From NCBI GenBank assembly GCA_022839995.1, contig JALHIN010000015.1, forward strand, positions 1 to 57,438: a DNA stretch of 57,438 bases, read 5' to 3'. The translations under genes and the position numbers were made by a program. The DNA comes from 79-D21 sp022839995 (GTDB lineage: Bacteria; Synergistota; Synergistia; Synergistales; 79-D21). Within the stretch, counting starts at the first letter, position 1. Every line of letters starts with the position of its first letter. Of the stretch, positions 1 to 8,226 are shown piece by piece. The notes beneath the pieces were generated by a model, which worked only from the letters and a program-made list of their open reading frames with translations, made no database searches and was not told the DNA's origin.

Positions 1-121
1 GGCCTCAGTGAAACAGCCGGTAAACATGTCTCAACCTGAGGCCGTAGCGGTGAATCTGTAACCGGATCCGAATTTACAGCAGTTCTGGGACTTGACTGAC
101 AGAAGGGGGGTGGAGAAAATT

Positions 122-665
122 ATGAGGAAAAGACTCTTTTTGTTGTGCCTGGTGTTTTTTCTGGCAATCCCCTTCTTATCGTCGGCGTCAACCAGGGAAA
201 TCCAAACGCCCAACCTCGTCGTGACGGACGGCAGCGACTCCTTCACCGACGAGGAGCTCGGGAAGCTGGCCCCTATGGTCCGTAGACGCAGGCCTGGGAA
301 GATTTGGGAAGATATGGGTGGTTTTCGATGCCCCCGTAACGGATACTATTCCAGCGTTTTCTACTGGGAAGGAAAGGGCGGCGGCGACCTGCGGGCCCAA
401 GACTTCGGGAAGCAACACCGTGCCTATGCGGAAGCGGGCTCCTTCGGCCAATACCTGCTGGAGACTTACGGAATCGACAGGATCAAGCGATTCCACAGGC
501 TATCCTTCGACAAGGAACGCCCGTGGGAAGCGGCGTTTGGCTTAAGCCTGGACGAACTCGACAACGGTAAAACCCGCGAACGTCTCGCTACTCACGGACT
601 TGTTCAAGCAAGACCCCGAGTCCGCCAGGAACACGGCACGAAAGCTGGCCTGCAATAAGCAGTAG
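122..665 (+). pseudogene. Secreted peptidase_MA-like protein, frameshifted
   Basis: The ATG at 122 follows a GGGGGGTGGAG ribosome-binding site and begins a clear signal peptide (MRKR, then a hydrophobic run to about residue 22). The rest, with AGSFGQYLLETYGIDRIKRF and FGLSLDELDNG, resembles the C-terminal part of gluzincin-like peptidase_MA proteins. Two defects are visible. The middle looks shortened, since the catalytic HExxH region expected between residues 40 and 70 is absent. Near 565-575 the frame breaks: the open frame continues as low-complexity Arg-rich sequence to 658, while the next frame reads LLTDLFKQDPESARNTARKL and stops at 663-665. I infer a non-functional gene. The family assignment is tentative. 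Confidence 0.5.
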
Positions 666-709
666 AACCGCTACCAGCCAATGCTTTCGGTCCCCGCACG
701 GCGTCTTGT

Positions 710-1300
710 TTATGCTTTCCGGGAAAACACCTTGACCCTCCTTCCTTTTCGAACCATGTCAACACCCGCCATCCCGACGGAGCCCAGCAGGGACTTGATT
801 TCCTCGATAGGCATGCCGTGAGAAGCAGACACCGGTTCCATGAAGCACATGCGCCCCTGCGGCTTGAGCAATCGCACTAAAGCTTCAAGGGTTTCCAACC
901 GGCACTCCGGATCAACATCATGAAGGACGTGGACGAAAACCACGAGATCAAACTCTCCCGGTTCCAGTTCAAGAATCCGGACGTCTCCCTGCCTAACATC
1001 GACGTTTCGGAAATGCCTCAATCTTTCCCTGGCATGACGCACCATGTAAGAAGAGGTATCGATTCCAACTGCCATGCCCCCTCTGTCCAAAGCCTGCGCC
1101 AGGTAAGACAGGAGAACACCGTTTCCGCAACCGAACTCCAGGACTTTCTCGCTGCCATTAAGCCCCAATTCCGAAACGAAAGGACGAAGAAATCTTGGGC
1201 CCGTAAACAAGGGCTTGATAAAAAACATCTCTAGCTTGAATAGCCAGGAGGGGTTTTCAAAATCCTCTTTCCTGGCGAGTTCGCAATCCGTTTCCGCCAT
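710..1300 (-). CDS. Class I SAM-dependent methyltransferase
   Basis: This 196-residue protein has the SAM-binding motif I VLEFGCGNGVLLSYLA (about residues 50-65), an acidic loop (GIDTSSYMV) and a post-I motif (FDLVVFVHVLHDV), as in methyltransferase_11/25 proteins. The substrate cannot be predicted. I chose the ATG at 1300 because AAGGAGG lies 8 bases before it. The same frame stays open further upstream into a metallo-beta-lactamase-fold remnant, so a naive call would give a false fusion. The C-terminus (KGRRVKVFSRKA) looks complete. It is one of the few intact genes in a decayed segment. Confidence 0.72.
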   Translation of the reverse strand: MAETDCELARKEDFENPSWLFKLEMFFIKPLFTGPRFLRPFVSELGLNGSEKVLEFGCGNGVLLSYLAQALDRGGMAVGIDTSSYMVRHARERLRHFRNVDVRQGDVRILELEPGEFDLVVFVHVLHDVDPECRLETLEALVRLLKPQGRMCFMEPVSASHGMPIEEIKSLLGSVGMAGVDMVRKGRRVKVFSRKA

Positions 1301-1783
1301 GTCCCTTGCCTCCTTGTATGCTCCGGCGCCCTGTTTCAAGGCTCCAGTGAAATCTTCCTGCCGCAGCCCAGGCGCACAACCCCCTTGCCCCAGGCCTCCC
1401 TCGCAGACCTGGACCGGCCTCCTCACTTCGTGCAGGGCCTTGGTGCGCTTTTTTATTTCCTCCTTCATGCGCGACGGGAAGGATTCGGGGCAAGAGACTT
1501 CGATGGACCCGTTCCGGGCCAGGAGGTCCTTCACCCCGCCAGTGTGGTCTTCATGCACGCGGGAAAGGACAAGGGCATCGATCCCGGCCGGGTCGAAACG
1601 GGCCCTGCGCAGATTTTCCAGCAGGATCTGCCCTTCCTCCCCCGTATCGAAAAGGATCGTCTTTTCGTACCCCTCGACCAGGCAGGAAAACCCCCACCCC
1701 GTCGCGAAACCGCTTTCTCCGGCAACGTTGTTGTAGACGTCGGTAAGGGTTTTACCCTGGCAAAACCCCTGGGATGCTTTTCT
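1301..1783 (-). pseudogene. Metallo-beta-lactamase-fold hydrolase remnant
   Basis: Read leftward, the frame encodes TLTDVYNNVAGESG, GWGFSCLVEG, ILFDTGEEG and LSRVHEDHTGG. This matches the N-terminal third of MBL-fold proteins related to the dihydropterin/methanopterin synthase-like group. There is no start codon between the preceding stop (1784-1786) and the HEDH motif. The first metal-binding His of HxHxDH is replaced by Arg. The rest of the domain is missing, and the frame runs directly into the ribosome-binding site of the methyltransferase. It is a fossil left by deletion. Confidence 0.6.
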
Positions 1784-2731
1784 TCATGGGCGATCATTCC
1801 CACTCTTTTTCAAAACGATCCGTATGGCCTTCTCGAGCGCGCGGTTGAACCTCTTCGGTTGGTTCATCATCAGGAAATGGTCGGAATTCCTGAGGACGAT
1901 GGCATCGTAGGAAGACATGTGCCGGCGATTTGCCTCGACATTGACGGGCCATAAATCCGCGTTCACCGTCACGACAGGGATGGAGAGCGTTTCGAAGATT
2001 TTCGCCACCTCTCCCGTGACGTACTGGGACATCATCTCTTCCATGGCACTCAAGGCAACCTCCGGCGGGGCGGAAGACATGTCCGAGAGGACCCACTCGC
2101 GAATCCGCCGGTTCGTGCGGGAAGAAAACATCTCGCCCACGAACTGCCGGCACCCGGCCGCAAAATCCTTTCGCAGGGCAGCCGTCATGCCTTCGAGTTC
2201 CTCGCGGGTCAACGGGTATTCAACGTTTTCAAGGGTGTCGACCCCGATAAGCCCGATCACCCTTCCCTGCAGGAGCCGGGCCGCCTCCGCGATCACGGAT
2301 CCCCCCATGGAGTGCCCCACCAGGATGACGGTGCGGCTGCCCGTGGCTTCCACCACCGCCCGGACATCCTCCCCGAATGACGCCATGGTGTAGCGCGACC
2401 GAGCCGAGCCGGAATGGCCGTGACCCGCGAGGTCGAGAAGCACGACACGATGCCGCGCGGCGAAACGGGCAACCTGTGCTCGCCAGTAGCGGGAGTCGCA
2501 ACTCCACCCGTGGACGAACACCAAGGTCGGTTCCCCCTTGCCGTAAACCTCGTAGGTGATCGGGGAACCGTCCCTGGAAAAGGTTACATGGGGCCATTCC
2601 GTCTGAGCTCCCGCCGCCGCGGAAACCAGGGCTGCCAGGAGCAGGAATGCGAGAAGGGCAAAGGAGCGGATACGGTGTCGTTTCAAGCGAACACCGATGC
2701 TTGCCTTTGCTGTTTTCAAGTTCTCTCCCAT
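1784..2731 (-). CDS. Secreted alpha/beta hydrolase
   Basis: This 315-residue protein starts at the ATG at 2731, 6 bases after GAGGGAGGG. An N-terminal basic stretch is followed by a hydrophobic segment (about residues 23-40) ending AAAGAQTEW, a likely signal peptide. The hydrolase fold shows VHGWSCDSRYW (oxyanion region), the nucleophile elbow GHSMGG, an acid near VTVNADLWP and a catalytic His in NSDHFLMMN. It should be an exported esterase or lipase-like enzyme of unknown substrate. The frame continues upstream into a ferredoxin-like scrap, which I exclude because of the strong ribosome-binding site at the internal ATG. Confidence 0.75.
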   Translation of the reverse strand: MGENLKTAKASIGVRLKRHRIRSFALLAFLLLAALVSAAAGAQTEWPHVTFSRDGSPITYEVYGKGEPTLVFVHGWSCDSRYWRAQVARFAARHRVVLLDLAGHGHSGSARSRYTMASFGEDVRAVVEATGSRTVILVGHSMGGSVIAEAARLLQGRVIGLIGVDTLENVEYPLTREELEGMTAALRKDFAAGCRQFVGEMFSSRTNRRIREWVLSDMSSAPPEVALSAMEEMMSQYVTGEVAKIFETLSIPVVTVNADLWPVNVEANRRHMSSYDAIVLRNSDHFLMMNQPKRFNRALEKAIRIVLKKSGNDRP

Positions 2732-2779
2732 AGCCGGGACCCTCCCTCGCAACGGCACACCAAGATTACTCTCCACCGG

Positions 2780-2886
2780 GCGTGGCCACGGAATGCACGA
2801 AATCCCGCGGCTAGTCCGGGGGCAATCCGCGACACAGAGCCTGCATCGAGTGCAAAGCGACCTGTCCACGAAAAATGGATTGTTTT
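2780..2886 (-). pseudogene. 4Fe-4S ferredoxin domain scrap
   Basis: In frame with the downstream hydrolase but before its start, the sequence reads FFVDRSLCTRCRLCVADCP. This is the CxxCxxCxxxCP cluster-binding motif typical of the N-terminus of ferredoxin or ferredoxin-nitroreductase proteins. A TAA stop lies just upstream, only one motif is present, and no domain follows. It is most likely a gene fragment joined to the hydrolase leader by deletion. Confidence 0.5.
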
Positions 2887-3149
2887 ACTCAAGCGTCCTC
2901 TTGCCTGAGATTTTACCGCGTTCCAGCATTCCTCCGCCATTGGCGGAAATGCCCGCCATTCTTTCAGCTGCTGGGCGCACCCAGCCAAACAAAACAACGT
3001 GACACCCCATTGCTTCGCCTTGTTTCGCCAGGAACAAAAAGAGCTAGACCATTTTCCACGCCCCGCGACGACCTAGCCCCGGAAAATTGGTCCAGAAATT
3101 CAGTTAGACTGGCCCAGGCAACCTGAGCGAGGGGGCAAGCGGAGAAGCC

Positions 3150-3850
3150 GCGAAAGGATTTCACCTCGGAACAGATCGTCCGGCTGCTGAAGGAAGCGGA
3201 GATTCTCGCAGCGTCGGGCAGGCGGAGTTCTTGCGCAGTTCCGGTCGACACAAAGATACCGTGGGTCAGCCTCGAGATGGGAAAAACCTTCTGGTGAAAC
3301 GGATGGTGGAACTGGCCTGCCAGTATGGGCGGTACGGGTACCATAGGATCACCGCTCTGCTCAAGAGTGAGGGCTGGAAGGTGAACCACAAGCGGGTTGA
3401 AAGGCTCTGGAGGCGGTTACGACCGGACCCATGATGGCCGGGCTTTTAGGAGCCTCACCGTCCTGGACGAGTACACGAGGGAATGCCTGGCGATCAAGGC
3501 GGCCAGGCGGCTGAACGGCAACGATGTGCTGGATACCCTGACAGAGCTGTTTTTGAGGAAAGGGATTCCCTGCCACATCCGCGAGCCGGGCAGTCCTTGG
3601 GAGAATGGCTACATCGAGTCGTTCAACGGAAAGCTGAGGGACTAGGTCCTGAACCGGGAGAGCTTCGACACGCTGGCCGAGGCAAAGGCGATTATCGAGA
3701 GTTGGCGGAGGGAGTACAACCAGGTACGGCCCCAAAGTTCCCTGGTCTATCGGCCCCCCCGCACCGGAAGCGATCCTGCCGGCGCTACTATCATGGGAGC
3801 CGGAAGTGGAACCAGCGGCAAGCTGAAGGACTCACTTTATTTCTGGTATA
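3150..3850 (+). mobile_element. IS3-family transposase remnant
   Basis: Pieces of both IS3-family reading frames are present in order. The OrfA N-terminus (DFTSEQIVRLLKEAEIL) is at about 3155-3215. The OrfB helix-turn-helix region (LVKRMVELACQYGRYGYHRI, VNHKRVERLWRR) is at 3290-3415. The DDE core (YDRTHDGRAFRSLTVLDEYTREC, then SPWENGYIESFNGKLRD) is at 3428-3645, and the tail (ESFDTLAEAKAIIESWRREY) runs to about 3765. OrfA is cut short, OrfB has a frame change near 3415, a TAG at 3643-3645, and a deletion that removes the second catalytic Asp segment between CHIR and EPGSPWENG. It cannot encode an active transposase. Clear terminal inverted repeats were not identified. Confidence 0.8.
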
Positions 3851-3854
3851 AACA

Positions 3855-4165
3855 ATGGGGGCAGGTCGCCCCTCTAACAGGATGCCCCTTGCATCGGCGG
3901 CAGTGTCGCGGTCCTGGAGGACAGGAAAAAGAAGGTCTTGTCGAGAATGCCGCAAGAATGGCACGCTGATTGAAACCGAGATCGTGCCCGAATTGCAGAA
4001 ATTCCCGTTCGTGGGGGAAGTGCGGGGCAGGGGGTTGATGTGGTAGCTGGAATTGGTCATAGACAAGGGGACCAACACCTCCTTCGATGTTTCCGTGGAC
4101 GCGGGTGGGAAGCTTAAGGCCCTAACCCTTGAAAGGGGAATGGTTCGCGTTCGCGTTTTGACAGC
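3855..4165 (+). pseudogene. Class III aminotransferase C-terminal remnant
   Basis: Fragments in changing frames match the C-terminal part of PLP-dependent class III aminotransferases: PLASAAV (about 3882-3905), EKEGLVENAARM (about 3927-3962), then ETEIVPELQKFPFVGEVRGRGLMW (about 3972-4041). After an in-frame TAG at 4042-4044 comes LELVIDKGTNTSFDVS. No PLP-lysine region is present. At least two frameshifts and one stop show a decayed gene, probably cut by the adjacent insertion sequence. Confidence 0.65.
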
Positions 4166-4219
4166 TTCGATCGCCTCGGGCGGAGTTGAAGAACAATCGA
4201 GGCGATCTTCAAGCTCCCC

Positions 4220-4248
4220 TTGACTATTTAGAATAAAACGATTATAAA
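4220..4248 (+). promoter_or_regulatory. Sigma-70 type promoter for peroxiredoxin
   Basis: TTGACT (4220-4225) and TATAAA (4243-4248) are separated by 17 bases in an AT-rich island. Two half-sites, TTAGAAT (4228-4234) and ATTATAA (4241-4247), resemble PerR half-sites, but their 6-base spacing is not the usual one. Peroxide control is therefore only a guess. Confidence 0.7.
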
Positions 4249-4297
4249 TATCAACATAAGACAGGTCTAAAAACCGATTTTAAGAGGAGGAATCAAA

Positions 4298-5014
4298 ATG
4301 GGATCTACGAATGAAACCAGCTGTGTTTCCATGCCCCGCATCGGGGATAAAGCCCCATCTTTCAAGGCGATTACGACCCAGGGGGAGATCAATTTCCCGG
4401 AACAGTATGCCGGAAGCTGGGTCATCCTGTTCAGCCACCCCGCAGACTTTACGCCCGTTTGCACTTCGGAATTCATGACCTTTGCCTCGATGCAGGAACA
4501 GTTCGAGAAGGCAAACTGCAAGTTGGTCGGGCTCTCGGTGGACGGGCTCTACAGCCACATCGCGTGGTTGCGGACCATCAAGGAAAAAATCGAATACCGG
4601 GGAATGAAGAATGTGGAAGTACGTTTCCCCCTGATCGAGGACATCACCATGGAGGTCGCGGAGAAGTACGGCATGATCCAGCCCGGGGAAAGCTCGACGA
4701 AGGCCGTGAGGGCGGTGTTCATCATCGACCCGAAGGGGATTATCCGGGCGATCATCTACTATCCGCTGAGCCTCGGAAGGAATTTCGACGAACTCTACCG
4801 GGCCCTGATCGCCCTGCAGACTGCGGACGCCTTTTCCGTTGCCACCCCGGCGGACTGGAGGCCCGGGGACGACGTGATCGTTCCCACGGCAGGATCCTGC
4901 GGCGTGGCGAAGGAACGGATGGAAAGCCAGGAGGGGATGACCTGCCACGACTGGTTCTTCTGCACGAAGAAACTGGACAGGCAAACGGTGCTGGATACGA
5001 TCCTGAAGAAATAG
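4298..5014 (+). CDS. Peroxiredoxin (Prx6-like AhpC/TSA family)
   Basis: This 238-residue thiol peroxidase should reduce hydrogen peroxide or organic peroxides in the cytoplasm. The peroxidatic cysteine is C55 in HPADFTPVCTSEF. The length and the C-terminal extension match the Prx6-like group found in archaea and anaerobes. Three further cysteines near the C-terminus (SCGVAKERM, TCHDWFFC) could act in resolution. AAGAGGAGG precedes the ATG, and a good promoter lies 50 bases upstream. It appears monocistronic and follows the decayed left segment. Confidence 0.9.
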   Translation: MGSTNETSCVSMPRIGDKAPSFKAITTQGEINFPEQYAGSWVILFSHPADFTPVCTSEFMTFASMQEQFEKANCKLVGLSVDGLYSHIAWLRTIKEKIEYRGMKNVEVRFPLIEDITMEVAEKYGMIQPGESSTKAVRAVFIIDPKGIIRAIIYYPLSLGRNFDELYRALIALQTADAFSVATPADWRPGDDVIVPTAGSCGVAKERMESQEGMTCHDWFFCTKKLDRQTVLDTILKK

Positions 5015-5209
5015 AAGAAAAGCCGGAATCCTGGAATCGCGGTCGTTTTTCCCGTGATTGACATCCTGCCGCGCGGTAAGAGACTTCGGGGATAAAGCAC
5101 CTCCCGAAGGGCAGAAAGAAGAAAACCCGCGTGGTAGAATCGTTCCGGCCGGACCGGGTTTCCCGGGAGGAGCAGGGACGCATCACGGGGCTGTTCTAGG
5201 AGGGCAAGC

Positions 5210-6070
5210 ATGGCGAAAATCCTGGACGGAAAGGAAACGGCCCGGAAAATCCGGGAAGAGCTGAAGGCGCGCTGCGTAATCCTGAAGGAAAAGGGCGTCG
5301 TCCCGGGCTTGGCGGTGGTGCTGGTGGGAAATGACCCCGCCTCGGCCATCTACGTCGGGCAGAAGGAAAAGGCGTGCGCGGAGGTGGGGTTCAAATCCTT
5401 CCGGCACGAGCTGCCTGCCGACACGGCGGAGCCGGAGCTTTTCGGGCTCATCGACCGGCTCAACGGCGACCCGTCGGTTCACGGGATCCTGGTTCAGCTC
5501 CCGCTGCCGAAAGGACTCAGCGCGGACCGCACCATCGGGAGGATCGACCCGGGCAAGGACGTGGACGGCTTCCACCCCCTCAACGCGGGGCTGCTGGCGT
5601 GCGGGCTGCCGGGGGTGGTGCCTTGTACCCCCAAGGGTGTGATGCGGCTCCTTCGGGACCACGGCATTCCCCTTGAAGGGAAAAAGGCGGTGGTGGTGGG
5701 CCGGAGCAACATCGTGGGCAAGCCGATGGCCCAGCTGCTGCTTGCGGCGAACATGACGGTCACGGTCTGCCATAGCCGGACCCCCGATCTGGCGGCAGAG
5801 ACCCTGCAGGCCGACGTTCTGGTTGTGGCAGCCGGCAAGCCCGGGATCGTAGACGGCTCGATGGTGAAAGAGGGGGCCGTCGTGGTGGACGTTGGGATCC
5901 ACAGGACACCGGAAGGGATCGTGGGTGACGTGAAATTCGACGAGGCCGCCGAAAGGGCCTCGTGGATCACCCCGGTGCCGGGCGGAGTGGGGCCCCTGAC
6001 GATCGCCATGCTCCTGGAGAACACCCTGGAACTGGCGGAGAGGGCAACGACCAAAGGGACAGAGAAATAG
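5210..6070 (+). CDS. folD: Methylenetetrahydrofolate dehydrogenase/cyclohydrolase
   Basis: This 286-residue FolD interconverts 5,10-methylene-, methenyl- and 10-formyl-tetrahydrofolate. Diagnostic segments are YVGQKEKACAEVGF (catalytic Lys region), VQLPLPKGL, PCTPKGVMRLL, and the Rossmann NADP-binding part GRSNIVGKPMAQLLL. The C-terminal PVPGGVGPLTIAMLLENT is typical. The ATG follows AGGAGGG. Length and motifs are complete. It supplies one-carbon units and fits functionally with glyA at 44166 and panB at the right end, though they are not linked. The 195-base gap before it holds no gene I can support. Confidence 0.95.
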   Translation: MAKILDGKETARKIREELKARCVILKEKGVVPGLAVVLVGNDPASAIYVGQKEKACAEVGFKSFRHELPADTAEPELFGLIDRLNGDPSVHGILVQLPLPKGLSADRTIGRIDPGKDVDGFHPLNAGLLACGLPGVVPCTPKGVMRLLRDHGIPLEGKKAVVVGRSNIVGKPMAQLLLAANMTVTVCHSRTPDLAAETLQADVLVVAAGKPGIVDGSMVKEGAVVVDVGIHRTPEGIVGDVKFDEAAERASWITPVPGGVGPLTIAMLLENTLELAERATTKGTEK

Positions 6071-6074
6071 GAGA

Positions 6075-6109
6075 GGAACGGCCTCGGCTCAGCAGCCGGG
6101 GCCGTTCCC
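6075..6109. terminator. Convergent hairpin after folD
   Basis: GGAACGGCC...GGCCGTTCC forms a long stem with an inner CGGCT/AGCCG helix between two convergent genes. It overlaps the last codons of the radical SAM gene. There is no long T run, so termination strength is uncertain. Confidence 0.55.
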
Positions 6110-6946
6110 TTCCGGGGAAACGGTTACGTACCGGTTTACTTCGCCCAGCAGTCGCTTTTTGTCTTGGGGCAGGGTGCCTTTGATCTTGATGAGGTTTGTC
6201 GGGTGGGTCGTATCGAACACCGTGGGCTGACGGGGTTCGAGATTTTCCAGCAGCGACCGTATTTCCAGCAGCCTTTCCCTTCCAGTTGGAGGAACGAACT
6301 CCCCTCTTTCCACTCTCTTGCCTAGCTCCGTCCCGTAAAAAACCGTCAGGTTCATGGTGATGATTCTGTTCGTCACGAACTGGTTGAGCATTTTGGCGGT
6401 CGCAACGGCGTTGTCCACGGATTCGCCCTTTCCAGCGATTCCATACATGATGACGGAGTTGAACGGTATTTTTGCCTCGTTCAGTTTTTTCGCCTGTTCG
6501 ATCGCTTCGCCGACCGTATGGCCTTTGTTCATCAGCTCCAGGATGTCGTCCCGGCCGGTCTCGAAGCCGATGTAGAGGAGCCTGAGTCCCGCATCGTGAA
6601 GGATAGACAACTGTTCGACCGTATACGCGGAAATGTTCCTTACGGACGCATAAGAGGCCACGCACGCGCAAGTCGGCAGGTAGCGACGGACCAGGTCCAG
6701 CAACCGCTTCATCTTGTCGAATCCTATGGACATGGGGTCCGCGCCCGCCAGGAACACTTTTTCGGTGTAGGCGTCTCCGCTCCGCAACTGCATTTCGATG
6801 TCCGGGAACGGGACCTGCCTGTATTGAACGTCCTTGTACATGGAGCAGAACGCGCACTTGTTGTAGGAGCATCCTGACGTGACCAGCAGCAGGGGCGTAT
6901 TCATTTCGTCCTGCGGGTAGTAAACGGGTTCGTCCTTGTACGTCAT
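6089..6946 (-). CDS. Radical SAM protein coupled to umuC
   Basis: This 285-residue radical SAM enzyme has the cluster motif GCSYNKCAFCSMYKDV near residue 25. The spacing is C-x4-C-x2-C rather than the usual CxxxCxxC, as seen in a subgroup of YgiQ/HemN-like proteins. IGFETGRDDIL and YGIAGKGES resemble the Elp3/HemN-type SAM-binding strands. The reaction is unknown. Its ATG (6944-6946) overlaps the TGA of umuC (6943-6945) as ATGA, so the two should be translationally coupled. This suggests co-expression with the lesion-bypass polymerase, though a DNA-repair role is not shown by sequence. Confidence 0.82.
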   Translation of the reverse strand: MTYKDEPVYYPQDEMNTPLLLVTSGCSYNKCAFCSMYKDVQYRQVPFPDIEMQLRSGDAYTEKVFLAGADPMSIGFDKMKRLLDLVRRYLPTCACVASYASVRNISAYTVEQLSILHDAGLRLLYIGFETGRDDILELMNKGHTVGEAIEQAKKLNEAKIPFNSVIMYGIAGKGESVDNAVATAKMLNQFVTNRIITMNLTVFYGTELGKRVERGEFVPPTGRERLLEIRSLLENLEPRQPTVFDTTHPTNLIKIKGTLPQDKKRLLGEVNRYVTVSPEGNGPGC

Positions 6947-8220
6947 TGCAGCATTCCCCTTCCTTTCCCCGGCTGCAAAACAGCCGTCATCCCTTCCGAC
7001 AGCATTTCGTGCTTCGGTTCCCATTCCCTCTCCTTCGAAAACAGCAGGGCCGGTTTCAGCGTTCCCGCTCCCAGGGTCCGGTTGACCGCGTCCACGGCGG
7101 CCATCAGGGCCCGGTCCCTCTTCCGCCTCTGCAGCGCCTCCTCTCCGTCGAACAGCCCCTGTTGGGCCATTCCGTCGGGGCCCAGGTCGAGGAGGATGAC
7201 CCCGGCCTTGGTGAAGGCGTGCCCGGGGGCGTAGATCCGCTCGAGGCCTTCGAGGGCGGCCTTCACCAGGGAAAGGCTGCTGGAGGTGGGGGCGTCCATC
7301 TTCATCGTGGCGGCGGGGGCGAAGAAGTTCCCCCGGAATCGGCTGGTGGCGATGGTGACCTGCAGGGTCCCGGCGGCGAGTCCCTGGCGCCTCAGCCGTT
7401 CCGCGGCCGATACGGCGTGTGCGGTCACGGCCTCCTTCAGGCTTTCCAGGTCGGATACCGGCCTGCCGAACGAACGGGAAACCTGGATCGACTTCTGGGC
7501 GGGGTCCTCCTCCACCAGCCGGATGCAGGAGATTCCCCGCAGCTCCCAGGCGGTGTGGACCGCCCGGACGGAGAAGTGCCGGCGCAGCCATTCGTCCCTG
7601 GCGTCCCGGAACCGGCGTGCCGTTCGGATGCCGAAGCGGACGAGGGATTCGGTGCACCGCCGCCCGATTCCCCAGACGTCCCCGACGGGGACCTTTTCCA
7701 GGAAAGCGTCCAGGTCCACCCCCTCCAGGGAAAAGACGCCCCCGGTTTCGGGGTCTTTCTTTCCCCTGTCCGCGGCCAGCTTGGCCAGGGTCTTGGTGGG
7801 GGCGATGCCGATGGAGACGGGGATCCCGATCTCCCTGAGCAGCGTGCTTCGGATTTCCCTGGCGTACTCCACGGGGTCGGCCAGGGAGGCGATGGAGAGG
7901 TCCAGGAACGCTTCGTCCACGGAGTAGGTTTCCATCCGGCCGGCGTAGCGGGAGAGGATCGCCATGACGCGGCGGGAGACCTCGTGGTACAGGGCGAAGT
8001 TGGTGGAGAAGACGGTGACGCCGTGGGCTTCCGCCAGGGACCGGACCTTGAAGAAGGGCTCTCCCATGGGGATGCCGAGAGCCTTGGCCTCGTTGGACCG
8101 GGAGATGACGCACCCGTCGTTGCAGGAAAGTACGATGACCGGCTTTCCTTCCAGGTCCGGGCGCAGGAGCCGTTCGCAGGAAACGAAAAAGTTGTTGCAG
8201 TCGCAGAGGGCAAAGCGCAC
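6943..8220 (-). CDS. umuC: Y-family DNA polymerase, UmuC-like
   Basis: This 425-residue translesion polymerase begins FALCDCNNFFVSCERLLRPDL, the UmuC hallmark, and carries the catalytic SVDEAFLDL motif and the helix-hairpin-helix VWGIGRRC. The little-finger domain is followed by a short C-terminal part (KHEMLSEGMTAVLQPGKGRG) resembling DUF4113 of UmuC proteins but diverged. The GTG start has GGGAGG 9 bases upstream. It lies 6 bases after the UmuD-like gene and overlaps the radical SAM gene downstream, forming a three-gene operon. No convincing LexA site was found upstream. Confidence 0.92.
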   Translation of the reverse strand: MRFALCDCNNFFVSCERLLRPDLEGKPVIVLSCNDGCVISRSNEAKALGIPMGEPFFKVRSLAEAHGVTVFSTNFALYHEVSRRVMAILSRYAGRMETYSVDEAFLDLSIASLADPVEYAREIRSTLLREIGIPVSIGIAPTKTLAKLAADRGKKDPETGGVFSLEGVDLDAFLEKVPVGDVWGIGRRCTESLVRFGIRTARRFRDARDEWLRRHFSVRAVHTAWELRGISCIRLVEEDPAQKSIQVSRSFGRPVSDLESLKEAVTAHAVSAAERLRRQGLAAGTLQVTIATSRFRGNFFAPAATMKMDAPTSSSLSLVKAALEGLERIYAPGHAFTKAGVILLDLGPDGMAQQGLFDGEEALQRRKRDRALMAAVDAVNRTLGAGTLKPALLFSKEREWEPKHEMLSEGMTAVLQPGKGRGMLQ

Positions 8221-8226
8221 TGCATC

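Noticed and set aside
1..43. Inverted repeat GGCCTCAG...CTGAGGCC at the window edge
   Set aside because: Eight-base arms with a 27-base loop and no T run; no function can be assigned.
710..1558. Apparent MBL-methyltransferase fusion from a GTG at 1558
   Set aside because: The methyltransferase has its own perfect ribosome-binding site and ATG at 1300; the MBL part lacks start and most of its domain.
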